DNA of 64,000 nucleotides from Dastarcus helophoroides (GCA_028583605.1 CM053331.1:10276857-10340856), one strand, 5' to 3'; positions 1 through 10,323 are shown, counted from the stretch's first letter. Numbers and translations: made by a program. Notes: generated by a model from the sequence alone, not told the origin.

Positions 1-660
1 CAGTGCCCCATCCAAATTAGTTAGCACCTCCAACTCTTCTAGTAGAAGCTCCAGTGATCATGAAATCTTTAAAACGTACCCTCGGAAAAATCAGCTTGGG
101 AGGTACATGATTCCCTATTCCATTCACTGCTGCAATATGTGTCACAAGCTGACCACATTCTGTGGAAGTTACGTTCCCAATTTGTTTTTTTCCTTTCGGA
201 GCCAACATTTTTGCAGATTTTTGGACAGTTATTAATGCTCATCAGTATTCCAAATTCTTTCGGTAGCTATTGGACCAAAACGGTTATAAACAGCTTCAAA
301 ATTATTGAAAAATTTGTCAGCGTTTTTGTTGAAACTAGATAATCTTGATAAACTTGTTGCTTCAGAATTTCTCACCGAGATGGTGTTCCGCTTTATAAAC
401 CAAAGCATCCATTCTTCACCCGCAATCCTGTTTACCTCCTAGCTAGGAGGAATGTTTCTACTATTTGCCTTTGCAAACTTGTAGGCCAACCCACCAAGTC
501 AATTTTTACTAAGTCCATAAGTATCTCATTCTGGCCACTGTTTTTACATAGTTTGCCAAACTTGATTCCTCTGCATCAGTAAATACTTTTTTTATGTCAA
601 GTTTTGCAGAATAGCTAAATGTTTTTTCTCCTAAGTCTCTAAATCGTTTTAAGTGCCTGG
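1..660 (-). pseudogene. Tigger/pogo-type DDE transposase, decayed and truncated by window edge
   Basis: Minus-strand translation gives, in order, a CENP-B/Psq-like helix-turn-helix piece (KKVFTDAEESSLANYV, near 560-600), the motif GEEWMLWFIKRN followed by EATSLSRLSSFNK (near 330-400), ERIWNTDE (near 240-255) and KGKKQIGNVTS followed by NHVPPKLIFPR (17-208). This order and these words match the Tigger/pogo branch of Tc1-mariner transposases, where NxDE carries the first catalytic Asp and PPxxIFPR precedes the core of the DDE_1 domain. Stop codons (two just after the DE) and frameshifts break it, so it is a fossil. The rest of the DDE domain would lie left of base 1. Identification comes from motif order; the exact family is not resolved. 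Confidence 0.85.
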
Positions 661-1106
661 ATAGTGCGGCTAGGAAAATTTTGTTAACTTTACGTGCTTC
701 TCTGACTTAAAGAAAGCACTTAAACCTGATTAGGGGGGGAAGGGGGGTAGACTAAAGCCCGACTTAAAGGAAAGGGGGAAACCAATGCCCCCCTTTTTAT
801 TCACAGCTATTATTTTTTTATTCTTTTATGTCTCTTCAGTAATCTTTATATTTAGAAATTTCAAGCTTTTTCTACAAAATTCTACTCTTTAATCAACATT
901 CTAGTTTTCCAAACGATTTTCACATTTTTTTTTTTAAATTTCTAGTTTAAAATCGAAACATAACAGCTTATCTCTAATAGTTTCCAATCACTGATATTTT
1001 TTTGAAAATTTAATTTTCTTGTTATGAATCTTGACTTTGAAACTTTGACTTTTTTGGAAAATTTTGGATATTTTGTGAAGTGGAATTTGACCTTTTATTT
1101 TTTTTA
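661..1106. other. AT-rich stretch, no gene seen
   Basis: A G-run/C-run region at 723-795 is followed by T-rich DNA resembling the window-wide satellite only weakly. The G-run zone may be the terminus of the adjacent transposase relic, but no clear terminal inverted repeat was found. Confidence 0.4.
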
Positions 1107-1212
1107 TTTTTTGGTGGAACGGACTGGTCTTTGGTTATCTTCAAAAATACAAATCTTGTCCCCAAGAAAGATTAGAAAACACAACAGAGGTTGCTCTAAC
1201 GTCTTGCTAAAC
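1107..1212 (+). repeat. Partial copy of the 33.2-kb foldback repeat
   Basis: The segment starting GGTGGAACGGACTGGTC and running through AAGAAAGATTAGAAAACACA to GTTGCTCTAACG is nearly the same as 33239-33346. Here only one arm is present. It is a dispersed repeat fragment joined directly to the next foldback element. Confidence 0.8.
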
Positions 1213-1230
1213 TTCTGTAGGTTTAGTTTC

Positions 1231-1886
1231 AAGGATACCAAAAGTTTCCCAATCTAGCGTACTGCTGCCATTTTTTGACATGTGTATTCCTTACTTGATT
1301 TCATATATGTAATACTTCTATATGGCGTGTTTTGCCCCTTCGATTGTGTTAAAAATGCGCGATGGATATATATGTTTGTCTTTTTCGAGGACAGAATTTA
1401 TTAACCAATCCCGCTTCTCCTCAGTTATCATTGTTGTCATTCATTTATTAGTGTTCCCGCCCATCTTGTCATCTGTTCCCGCTATAAATGAATGAATGCT
1501 TGTCCTCGAAAGAGTACGACATATACTTTCATCTCATCTTTTTGACAAAGCATTTTGTAGTGGCCATTATACACAATAGGCCATATAGAAGTATTTTATA
1601 TGTGCTTGATTTATACTCATCAAATTGACATTAAACCTTGTCATAAAAATTCTGCAATACTATCGGGGAGTAGAAGAGGTCAATTCACTATTGCTTTTTT
1701 GGACTTTTCGAAAGTAGGTTTCAAGAATATAAGATTTTTCTTCCATTGTAACATCAAATCAATAAAATATTTTTTTAAGGTTATCTTTGTTCACCTGTCT
1801 GTTTAAAATATTCATCAAGTAAGGAACACACGTAAAATTTAAAAAATGACAGCAACGCACTGGATTAGAAAACTTTTTGGTACACA
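1231..1886. repeat. Foldback (inverted-repeat) element
   Basis: The left arm (about 1231-1299, containing GTGTATTCCTTACTTGAT) pairs with the right arm (about 1814-1886, containing ATCAAGTAAGGAACACAC). The arms align over roughly 70 bases, including a shared CATTTTTT / AAAAAATG block. The interior holds a smaller palindromic element (1311-1595) and about 200 bases of unremarkable DNA. No coding capacity is seen. It is probably a MITE or foldback transposon. Confidence 0.75.
1311..1595. mobile_element. Palindromic MITE nested in the foldback element
   Basis: The ends are perfect 16-bp inverted repeats, AATACTTCTATATGGC at 1311-1326 and its reverse complement at 1580-1595. Internal arms also pair (TTTTTCGAGGACA near 1380, TGTCCTCGAAAGAG near 1501; CATTCATTTA near 1438, TAAATGAATG near 1485). 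At 285 bp, non-coding and palindromic almost throughout, it fits a MITE. Its superfamily cannot be set from the ends alone. Confidence 0.75.
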
Positions 1887-2390
1887 CCCTTATATAAGTT
1901 TGATGGTACTAACATTTAGTCAACATTTCAATCAACATTTTAACTAATAATTAACGACTGACTCGTTTTCAATTATAACTAAGTAATGATAACTTTTCCA
2001 ATTATGATTAATTTAATTGTAACTAAAACAGTCATTAAAATTTTAGTTTTATTTGTCAATCGATTGAAAATATTAGTGATTACGCCCAACACTGCAATGT
2101 GGAAAACATTTCTTTTTTTAAAGTTTAATCTGATTCAAGGATTATAGAAGGAGGATAGTGCACGATCGTGGAAAAAAGTGACAAGAAAGCGTCTAGAGAG
2201 TAGGTAGTGCATTCTCGTGATATCAGGAGTGATGGATTTCTACTACCAATGAGGAACGAAGTAAATAAATATGGCTATTAAACAGCTGTCGAGAAATGCC
2301 AAAACTTACCGATTTCGTTTAATTTTAATGTCATTTTTTAGTGTATTCATTCATATTTTTTAGGGAAAGGATGATGTAGGAGAAATCTAG
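1887..2390. other. AT-rich stretch, no gene seen
   Basis: Nothing coding or strongly structured was recognised between the foldback element and the first satellite block. Confidence 0.4.
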
Positions 2391-2960
2391 AAATGTTTCA
2401 GGAAAAATTTTTTAGAGTGCAAAAACTGAAAAAAATGTTAAAATTTTAAAAAGTCGGGATTTTTAAAAAAATTAAATTTTTGAAAAAACAGGAACTTTGA
2501 AAGATCGAAATTTTCAACAAATTAAAATGTTCAACAAAGTACAATTACCGGAAAAGTCGAAACTTAATAAAGTCGAAATTTCGGAAAAAAATTTCATATT
2601 TTCACAAAAAAACTGAAATTATCGGAAAGCAAATATTTCGTACAAATGGAAATTACCAAAAAAGTCAAAATCGTGAAAAAAAGTTCGAAATTTTAAAAAG
2701 CTAAACTTAAAACGTTTTTAAAGAGCCAAAATTTTATAAAATGTTAAGATTTTGATAAAAAAAATCTCATAAATTTGAAATGAAAACGAAATTTTGAGAG
2801 AACCACAACGATTTAAAAAGCCTGACGTTTTCATAGCCAAAAATTAAAAAAGAACTTGAAATATTGAACGAAAATCGAAAGTTTTAGAAGGCCAAATTTT
2901 TGAAAAAGCAGAAATAGTTAGAATATTGGAAATATTTTAAAATAAATTCTATCAAACTGA
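2391..2960 (+). repeat. Degenerate AT satellite block, purine-rich strand
   Basis: The block is made of imperfect repeats of GTCGAAATTTTGAAAAAA-like units, about 17-22 bp each, with strong divergence between units. The same family recurs throughout the window in both orientations. There is no coding signal: translations are low-complexity Lys/Asn/Ile/Phe strings broken by stops. Confidence 0.8.
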
Positions 2961-3065
2961 CCTAATTTCTTATATGTGATTTAGATGCTTGTATCGGGTG
3001 AAAACGAAGCTAATATTTATTAATAGTGAAATACGCTTTGATATGCTCTAATATTAACAGTATAT

Positions 3066-3105
3066 TAGGGCATGTTGGTAAAGCGTGATGGTGACGTGCG
3101 TGATT
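3066..3105 (+). repeat. Short copy of the 43.9-kb foldback arm
   Basis: GCATGTTGGTAAAGCGTGAT followed by GGTG closely matches the right arm of the foldback repeat at 43950-44010. It is a short dispersed fragment. Confidence 0.5.
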
Positions 3106-3324
3106 ATCACTCGAAATTACACATTTACCACTACTCAAAATAACTCAAGGCGTCCAAAGAAGTATTCACTTAAAAAAATCAACTTTTTCAAAAGTAGGAG
3201 CTGGTTGTACACCGCATCAGCTTTATTTTTCAATAATAAATAATAATGACAAAAACAACTTATGCAATTTTCACATCTTAAACATTTTTCGTAACAATTG
3301 CCGACAAACTCACGCATTCATTAG

Positions 3325-3664
3325 AATGCCGTGCAGGGAAAGGGCAAAACTATGCCTACAACTCTCAAGGAATAATCTCAGGAAACTTGTAGGGGATATG
3401 GACAGGTCACTGTCGATTAAACAAACACCTCCACAGAATGGGAATTATAAACGACCCGAGCTGCAGGGGGTGTTTAGAAAAAGATGAGAGTGTCGAGCAC
3501 GTGATGTGTCACTGCCCGGCACTAGCATCAATCAGAGGATCCACGCTGGGGACTTCTGGCCTAGTGTGGCCAGTTTGAGAGAGGCGCATCCAAGGGACGT
3601 TCTTCATTTCAACAGGTTGGTGGCTGAGTGGATGAACCAAGGACACCTCAAATCACGGGGATAG
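3325..3664 (+). pseudogene. 3' end of an RNase H-type non-LTR retrotransposon
   Basis: Frame translation gives GHCRLNKHLHRMGI followed by DPSCRGCLEKDESVEHVMCH and CPAL, then, after a frameshift, VASLREAHPRDVLHFNRLVA and a stop at 3662-3664. This is the C-terminal linker and Cys-rich zinc-knuckle tail found downstream of the RNase H domain in I/R1-type LINEs. Only about 110 codons remain; the reverse transcriptase and RNase H domains are absent, as expected for a 5'-truncated copy. It differs from the Jockey-type relics at 34 and 45 kb, which end in another way. Confidence 0.85.
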
Positions 3665-3764
3665 CACAATGGGCCCGGATTGTAGCGGTGCGTATATTGA
3701 TGCCATTTAACGATTATATTCAATTTATTTAGTTATTTATCGGCGGTCGAAGTGTTCGGATTAG

Positions 3765-4030
3765 ACATGGCCAACTCGACTTATGAAACCGGTTCAACTC
3801 GAGATGAGTTTAACTCGAGTTAAACCGGTTAGAACGGTCAACTCGATTTACTAAACCGGTTCGAATTAAGTTGAGCTTAACTCGAGCTAAACCGGTTGGA
3901 AAGGTCAACTCGATTTACTAAAGCGGTTGAAATCGAGTTGAGCTTAACTCGAGTTAGACCGAGTTAGAAAGTAGTCAACTCGATTTGATCGGCGTATCTT
4001 GCCAATCAAATGAATGAAATCATCAGACCG
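3765..4030. repeat. Tandem array of ~65-67-bp units rich in ACCGGTT and AACTCGA
   Basis: The phrase GTCAACTCGATTTACTAAA recurs at 3837 and 3904 (67 bp apart), with an earlier related unit near 3777 and a degenerate one near 3974. Within units, AACTCGAG and TTAAACCGGTT are themselves near-palindromic, so each repeat can fold. Base composition is distinctly richer in G and C than the flanks. Confidence 0.85.
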
Positions 4031-4229
4031 CGTCAACTCGGTCCGGGCTGGTCATAAATAAAGATCTTATTGGTGACATATTACTGTTTCATCTATTTTA
4101 GGTATTATTTCAATTAAATGTGTAATGGAGAGTATATCGTGTTCGAGACTTTCTGCTATCACCATCGAATATAAACAGAACAGGAGCAATTAATATAAGG
4201 AGAATGCGTACTGCGTTTGCTAGAGGAAC

Positions 4230-4545
4230 AACTAGTTAAGTCGATTTACCAAACCGATTTAATTCCAGTTTACTTAACTCGGGCTAACTAAATCGGCGGA
4301 ACGGGCTCGAACTTAATTTAATAACAAACCGGTCTGAGTAACTCGATTTGAAATTGTGCCAAATCGGTTTGGCTAACTCGGTTAGAAACCGATTTGAGAC
4401 AATTTTCAAACCGGTTCAAATCGGTTTGAATTATGTCAACTCGATTTGAAATTGTGCCAGCTCGGTTTGGCTAACTCGGTTCGAAACCGATTTGCGTGAA
4501 TTTTTAAACCGGTTAACTCGGTTTGAAATATTTCCTATCTCTGGG
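4230..4545. repeat. Second, related tandem array with a ~98-bp unit
   Basis: AACTCGATTTGAAATTGTGCC occurs at 4340 and again at 4438, giving a 98-bp period. Units are built from the same words as the preceding array (AACTCG, AAACCGGTT, AAATCGGTTTG). About 200 bp of unrelated sequence separates the two arrays, so this is either one array split by an insertion or two expansions of one seed. Confidence 0.8.
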
Positions 4546-4869
4546 CCTATCTCTAGTTCGGATGATAGTGATCAACATAGGCGTGAGGGCGGACGACTTT
4601 CTCCCTTATTAGTTAATGTGCCAGGTACCGCTTTCATGCGGAAGAGTACAGCTCTTGGTAACCGGTAATACCTTCTCAATTAAGAGGGTTGGCACCTTTA
4701 AGGAGTATGTATATACAACGTTTTCTTTTGTGGAAGTTTGTTGCCTGATGGTATTAAAGAACTGCCTCTACCTCATCTCGTGCGCGTAGACAATGATCGT
4801 AGTGCCATGAAGATGTATCGGTAAGTTTTCTATTTGTCTATTTACAATGTTTCTTTATTTTTAGTTTTA

Positions 4870-5090
4870 TTTTTTTTTAAGTTTTATTGACTCGCTAAGG
4901 GTAACTCGATTATGCCTTCAGGGTACCGTGAATAGGAAACGAGCATTATTTAACACTAAATTTTAATTCGCAGTTTTATTTTTTCCAAGTTCAATCCACT
5001 CGCCAAAGGCAACTACAGTATGTCTTCAGAGAACCGTGAGTAGTATGTGGAAACAAGTATTATTTAACACTAAATTTTAATTCGCAGGTA
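4870..5090 (-). repeat. Two tandem ~109-bp units resembling the 3' end of the Jockey-type LINE
   Basis: Each unit ends in CATTATTTAACACTAAATTT followed by TAATTCGCAG (near 4945-4972 and 5060-5087). The earlier part of each (ACTCGCTAAGGGTAACTCGA, and its degenerate partner near 4998) resembles the reverse complement of the LINE 3' tail at 35240-35275 and the sequence at 44623-44660. They are probably degenerate, tandemly duplicated LINE tails on the minus strand. Confidence 0.5.
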
Positions 5091-5859
5091 TTATTGTCTT
5101 ATAATTATGCATTCAGCTGTTTTAAATTTTTCTTTGTTTGCAGATCGTGTTCTGAGTTTCCAACAGTAGGGAATAATTTTTATATTTTGTATTTAGGTCG
5201 ATGTTTTCCTGTGCATTTTTAAATATTTTTTATTGTTAGTTTGTACATTGCTGTTATTTAATGCCAAGTCACAATTTTAAAATGCAAGAAAAATGTAGTA
5301 TGAACAGAATTTGTTATTTATTTATTTCAGCTTTCTAATGATCAAGTTCTTTTTTAATAAGGTTATATAAAATATTATTTTACAACAGTCAAGTAGATTT
5401 TTTAAAAATTTTATTTCATCATTTATTTTAAGCTTTATTGTCTTTGTATACGGATTGTTTAATTAAAAACGCATGATATTTGCGTTTTATTTTTGTTCTT
5501 ATTTTTAATTTAATTATGTTTTATGTTTTATATATGGTAAAAGCTCATTTTCGTCTCATATTATGTTACCTTTTCCATCTGTATGTATATTTTAGTTTCA
5601 CCAAAAACAGTATGCTTCAAATGTTGACTTCATGTTTAATGTTTGTTGTTGTTTGATTGTACTATTCTACGGAAAACGAAATCGATTTCTTATTCTTTTG
5701 TATCTAATGTATTTTATATTTTTATTTTAACAATTCTGTATCTTCATCTTCAACTTTGTTAAAGATTGTGGCCACTCTCTTAAAAAAGGGCTTTGTAGAA
5801 CCATTTTCATTTAACTGCCTTATTTAAATGTTATAAATTTGTATTATTCTGTTTAACAG
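5091..5859. other. AT-rich stretch, no gene seen
   Basis: T-rich sequence without recognisable repeats or coding potential. It ends in a polypyrimidine tract leading into the acceptor-like TTTAACAG at 5852-5859. Confidence 0.4.
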
Positions 5860-6576
5860 GCACCAGTGACCAGTGATACCGCCGAGCCTAATACTTGGTA
5901 CATTTGTACCCAGGATAGGTGAATGTTTCCCAACACGTTGATGAAAAAGTGAGTCTTGGAAACTCGGTACCACCTCCCGGGATTCCGGGAGCCAAGAAAA
6001 TAAAACCAGAAGCCAAACTACTACATTAAAGAATCAACATAGAGGTAAGTCTGGGAAAATTCGATTCGTAAATCAACCTACCAATTTGTCTCATTCTGTT
6101 TAATTTTGTTTATCAGCTAACAATGACGAATGATACCACTGAGCCTAATATTTGGTACATTTGTACCTAGGATAGGTGACTGTTTCACAACATTTTGTTG
6201 AAGAAGTGAGTCTTGGAAATTCGGTATCACCTCTCGGAATTCTGGGAGCCACGAATAGCCATATCGCCGGGCCTAATACTTGGTACATTTGTACCCAGGA
6301 TAGGTGAATGTTTCTCAACATTTTGTTGAAGAAGTAAGTTTTGATCACCTCCCGGGATTCCGGGAGCCAAAAAAATAAAACCAGAAACCAAACTACTGCA
6401 TCCGAGAATCAACAAAGAGGTGAGTCTGGGAAAATTCGATTCGTAAATCAAAAATACAAATAACAATACTTTAGATATTTATTTAATTAGCGTAATTAAA
6501 TGTTATTTGCTGTTACCAATTTGTCTCATTCTGTTTAATTTTTTAACAGTTGACAACGACCAGTGATACTACCGAG
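5860..6576 (+). repeat. Tandem array with exon-like units and splice-site-like borders
   Basis: A unit containing GATACCGCCGAGCCTAATAC, TGGTACATTTGTACC and TCCCGGGATTCCGGGAGCCA is repeated about three times; GCCTAATA recurs near 5886, 6143 and 6272, and a fourth partial unit starts at 6550. Units begin after T-rich tracts ending in CAG (5857-5859, 6114-6116, 6547-6549). They end with AGAG followed by GTAAGT (6045) or GTGAGT (6420). This delimits exon-like segments 5860-6044 and 6117-6419, but each contains stops in all forward frames as read. A further dispersed copy lies at 10826-10965. It may be a duplicated non-coding exon or a satellite with chance splice words. Confidence 0.6.
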
Positions 6577-6870
6577 CAGTGGCGGATCCAGAGGGGGGGT
6601 ACCAGGGGCAAGTGCCCCCCCTCGAGATGCTCAAGAATTTTAAAATAAATAATTGAAAAATACGAAATAGAATAAAAAATAAAAAGTTGTAGAAATATTT
6701 TTATGCTAAATTGATATCTCATTGTATATCCATATATTTTAACAGCTAATCTGACAAAGACATAGCATCCGGTGCTATAATTCGTAATACTTTTGCCGAT
6801 TAGATTTCTTGGGGCACAGCGGCACCTTCTTTGGTACATTTTCGCGAATTGTAAGGTAAACATCGCCCAG
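6577..6870. mobile_element. hAT-like terminus and adjoining sequence, partner end not found
   Basis: CAGTGGCGGATCCAGAGGGG at 6577, followed by GGGGCAAGTGCCCCCC, resembles a terminal motif seen in many animal hAT-type elements. It interrupts a unit of the preceding tandem array just after CTACCGAG. No matching opposite end was located in the next kilobases, so the extent is arbitrary and the call tentative. Confidence 0.4.
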
Positions 6871-7363
6871 GATTTTATGTTGTCGAACGTGCGACTATTT
6901 AGGTTCTCAAGCGTTTAAATGTTTACTACTCAAATCATTGACTTCAGCAAATTCAAGAAAAATTATTTTCTGCAGCTGAATTGTACTGCACGAAATTTAG
7001 ATCATGAAGTGATAAAAAATATCTACTTATTATTTGATTTATTTGTATAACTCAGTTAAGCTTTGTAGGCTTACATTTTTATAATTGTGTATCTTTTATG
7101 AGATTTTCAGCAAGACATATATAAACTGCTTTTTAAAAAGTACATTTATCATTAAATATTTATCGATATCTAAACGATTACATCAATTACGAGAGGTTTG
7201 AGACCGGATCGTAAGGCAAAGTAAATCATCAAAATGGAGAAAAGAAACAAGTAATCGAACAAATTAAAAGATATGTGTAAACAACCGTTTATTACAAAAA
7301 TATCAAACTGTAACATTTGAAAAGACAAAGTAAAATCTATACATTTAACAATCCATATTAACG
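6871..7363. other. AT-rich stretch, no gene seen
   Basis: Nothing supported. It precedes a slightly more GC-rich segment on the minus strand. Confidence 0.4.
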
Positions 7364-7609
7364 TTAGCTAGCCGCGCTTATACGTCTCAAATCAATCGCC
7401 CAGAATGAATGCCTAATCCCAGCAGCCGCATTTCGGTTCCTCGCGAGAATTTGTCCCGTCAGCGATCCTGAAACCTCGACTTCTGAGATTATCGCTGACC
7501 TTGTGCGAGAACTCCGAAACCCTCGGTTGCCATGGTTGATAACATATGTTTTCCCAAAATACTGATTACCTGAAACACTCTGGTTTGAATACGTTCCCCA
7601 AAAGAGCAC
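7364..7609 (-). CDS. Unrecognised 81-codon open frame
   Basis: The open frame begins MLFWGTYSNQSVSGNQYFGK and ends AIDLRRISAAS. Base composition over 7370-7610 is clearly richer in G and C than either flank, and the frame contains a mixed, non-repetitive amino-acid set, both mild arguments for a coding or formerly coding origin. No family was recognised. No start context or splice signal singles it out, and CAGGTAATC at its 5' end could be a donor instead. It may equally be a fragment of an unrecognised transposon. Confidence 0.2.
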   Translation of the reverse strand: MLFWGTYSNQSVSGNQYFGKTYVINHGNRGFRSSRTRSAIISEVEVSGSLTGQILARNRNAAAGIRHSFWAIDLRRISAAS

Positions 7610-9290
7610 TCATAACTCCAGAAAAAAAATTGTTTGAGCTGGTTTCTTCTACAGCACAATTGATGACAGTTTAAAAATGAACTTTCTTTTAGTTTTTTAA
7701 TTTCAATTTCAACTTTTTCCTTAAAATGTTAATTTCAAATAAAACGTTAATTTTTTAGGAAATTTGTGTTTGTTGCTTTTCTTTTCAAAATTTTAATGTC
7801 AATATTTCGAGCTTTAACCCATTTATAAATGAATTCTATGAATTTGCAAGAAATTTCGATACTTTTCTTAAAGTTACAAGTTTACACTTTTATTTTTATT
7901 TTTTATTATTATTTTTTTATTCCACGGGGGTTTTTGGCGGCGGAAAGTCTCTTGGAGTATTAACAAACGTAACCCTTAAATCGATTTATAATTAATTTAA
8001 TATAATTAATTTAAGCCCGCTGCCTTTGTATGTATGTGCAAATGCAAACTGTACAACATATGCAGGGATCTAATAATTGAAATAAAAAAAAGTCTAAAAC
8101 AATGCCATTCATAATGATATTCGAATATTGATAAAATGTAATTTAAAATGACTAATTTTTTACTCCCTGGGTTTCGTTACATACATTTTTTGAGGCCTGC
8201 TTTAAACTCCATAACAGAACCGAGGCTGTTAGTACATGAATTATCGCCTCGCAGAAATTTTTCTAATAAATAATCGACTTGATTTTATGGGCTTAGTGCT
8301 TTGTAACCAGTGATTTTCTTATTTAAGAATGTAATCGAATGCTGACACCACAAAATAAATAACTTATTTTGTGGTGATGCAACTAGGCTTGGTAATTATC
8401 GCTTACAAGAGTTCCCAGCATTTACCAAACAGCCAAAACCAAAACAAAGCAAAATTTTATCTTAAATTGCACATTGATTTTTTTTCAGTCAGTATGTTAA
8501 TTTTTCTTTCCTATTCATATATTCTATACAGTGACATAGCTTTAAAATAAAATAAATTACGTTTAGTTTTGTATGTGTATTATTGGTTTTATTTGTTTTT
8601 TCACAATGTTTGACTAAGATAAAAAAGTCTGGCTAACAAAATTTTATAAGGAAATGAAAGGGAAGAGAAGCTTTGCAAAAATATGGAAATGAATGGGTAT
8701 GTTATAAAAATTTTTTTTAGAATTTAAAGAAAAATTTCTTTTCGTGAATTATGGATTTTTTAAACTATATCATTTTCTCAAAATTGGCACAACCAAGTTT
8801 TTATTACTTTTGTACTATTTCGATTTTAAATTCAAAATTTTAACATTGATCTCGAAATTTCAAATTCTTTACTCTTTTTCTGCTACAAATTAAGTTTATT
8901 TTTCGAAATTTTGATCATTTTTTAAATTTACTTTATTATTATTTATTTCATAATTTTCTAATTCCAAATAATTCAAGTACACAGTTTCAGGTTTTACTTT
9001 TTTGCTAAGATTTCGATTATAAACATGCAGCTTAACGAAAAACAATATTGGATTTTATGGTTTTTGTTCTATTATGTTAACCTTTTAGTTGCGTAATTTT
9101 GTAGTTTTATTTATGTTATATGGTATATACTTGACAATTTTCAGTTTGAAATAAAAATTAAATTTTGTTTTCCGTTTCTACTAAAATGTTATATATTTTT
9201 AGTCGCAAATAAAACCTTTATTTATGCAATATGGTGGTTGAATTTTGATCTTGGTTTTCTATAAAAATTATTTTTTTTATATTATTCAAT
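7610..9290. other. AT-rich intergenic DNA, no gene seen
   Basis: Contains weak satellite-like patches (near 8700-9060) and a perfect 13-bp stem hairpin at 8346-8376. No coding signal. Confidence 0.45.
8346..8376. repeat. Perfect 13-bp hairpin
   Basis: CACCACAAAATAA (8346-8358) and TTATTTTGTGGTG (8364-8376) are exact reverse complements around a 5-base spacer. Function unknown. Confidence 0.9.
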
Positions 9291-9354
9291 TTTGAATCGA
9301 ACATATCATATGACCATGAAATTTCTTGAAGTTTTTGCTTACGGCGCTACTCAA

Positions 9355-9531
9355 GCATGTAGAAGGGAGGTTGGGTGGGAATGGAATGCCTCCCTCCCCC
9401 TCCCCCGAAAAACCTTTCTGAATTCGCACCTGCGCACAGTGGTCAATAATTGCAAATTCGTGATCGAAATTAATATCTTCGAAACGAAATTGCGTAGACA
9501 GCTCAAATTTCAAATACATCGTGTTTACTAA
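9355..9531 (-). repeat. Dispersed repeat, minus-oriented copy
   Basis: On the minus strand this reads TTTCGATCACGAATTTGC followed by TTGACCACTGTGCGCAG, matching the plus-strand sequence at 10781-10825. A G-rich block (GGGGGAGGGGGAGGGA on the minus strand) adjoins, as often seen at ends of non-autonomous DNA transposons. The two copies are about 1.3 kb apart in opposite orientation. Confidence 0.6.
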
Positions 9532-9862
9532 TACATAATGTAATGCTTTTACCAGTTATGCATTTTTTTATAAAAACCAACCCCAAACGAGGGGCGAAAA
9601 TTTTAACACATGTATATTCTCGTAAAATATACTATTTGTACAAGAAAAAAAGTTGTTCATGATAAATTTATTGAAGGAAGGGGAGATATAAACAAATGAA
9701 CACAAAAATATGGGGTTGAATTGATACAAGAATTGTCACAGAACAGTAGTTTAAAATTATTATTTTTTATATTTCCATATTATTTACCTATTACTTTTGG
9801 CAAAAGTAATCTCCAGAAAAACGTGGTATGTTGCAGATTATTTTTATATCATTTCAGATTAG

Positions 9863-10222
9863 TTAATCACTATCGCTTTCTGTAAATTCCTTTTCAGCAG
9901 TCTGCTCTTCTACTTCTTCTTCTTTTTCTCCTTCGTCTTCATCTTCGCTATCTTCTTCAATAACCAATAAATCTCTCAGTTCATTTTCCACTTTGCTTTT
10001 CTTCTGGGTCTTGGTAGAATATGAACCTATTTACGGATCAGAACTTAGCAGTAGACGAAGAAAAAGATCCTCGTTCACCTTACGCGCATTAAACTTCCTT
10101 GTGAAACTTTCTCTGTACCTCCTTATATCTTTATTTTTTGATTCTTGGGCTTCTTCTGATAATTCCCCGATAGGAACGATTGCATTCTTTACAATAATTG
10201 GTCCATGAATAAGAATTTTGTG
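9863..10222 (-). pseudogene. C-terminal end of a transposon-type protein with an acidic tail
   Basis: Minus-strand translation gives VHKILIHGPIIVKNAIVPIG, ELSEEAQESKNKDIRRYRES, then NEDLFLRLLLSSDP and one in-frame stop. It resumes in the same frame as YSTKTQKKSKVENELRDLLV and an Asp/Glu-rich tail ending ESDSD, stop at 9863-9865. The LSEEAQE-KNKD-YRE-NEDLF-SDP pattern is one I associate with the end of a transposable-element protein common in insect genomes; I cannot name the superfamily with certainty. A single stop in about 110 codons suggests recent decay. The extended Glu/Asp tail is unusual and could have been acquired separately. Confidence 0.6.
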
Positions 10223-10299
10223 AACTGATAAACACTAAACAACTTTGAACGCAGCACCGCGGTCATCCAGCGCGCCAGCGAAGGGATGATGAATCACGA

Positions 10300-10323
10300 C
10301 TATCTGCCCAAAGGGGCAGATAG
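10300..10323. repeat. Perfect 10-bp hairpin
   Basis: CTATCTGCCC and GGGCAGATAG are exact reverse complements around AAAG, in a small GC-richer patch upstream (minus sense) of the transposon-protein relic. It may be part of that element. Confidence 0.85.

Noticed and set aside
3765..4545. CRISPR-like array
   Set aside because: Units are contiguous repeats without unique spacers, and the DNA is eukaryotic.
6145..6466. Minus-strand protein genes with LTSSTKCCETVTYP-type repeats
   Set aside because: The similarity between the frames is simply the tandem DNA repeat read on the other strand.
6543..6863. 106-codon minus-strand gene
   Set aside because: Its C-terminal part runs through the transposon-terminus G-run and the tandem repeat, and the middle is AT-rich low-complexity sequence.
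9292..10208. Plus-strand open frames at 9292-9531 and 9993-10208
   Set aside because: The first crosses a repeat with a G/C-run, and the second is antisense to the transposon-protein relic.
10300..10323. Rho-independent terminator
   Set aside because: The window is eukaryotic and no T-run follows the stem; it is better seen as a transposon hairpin.
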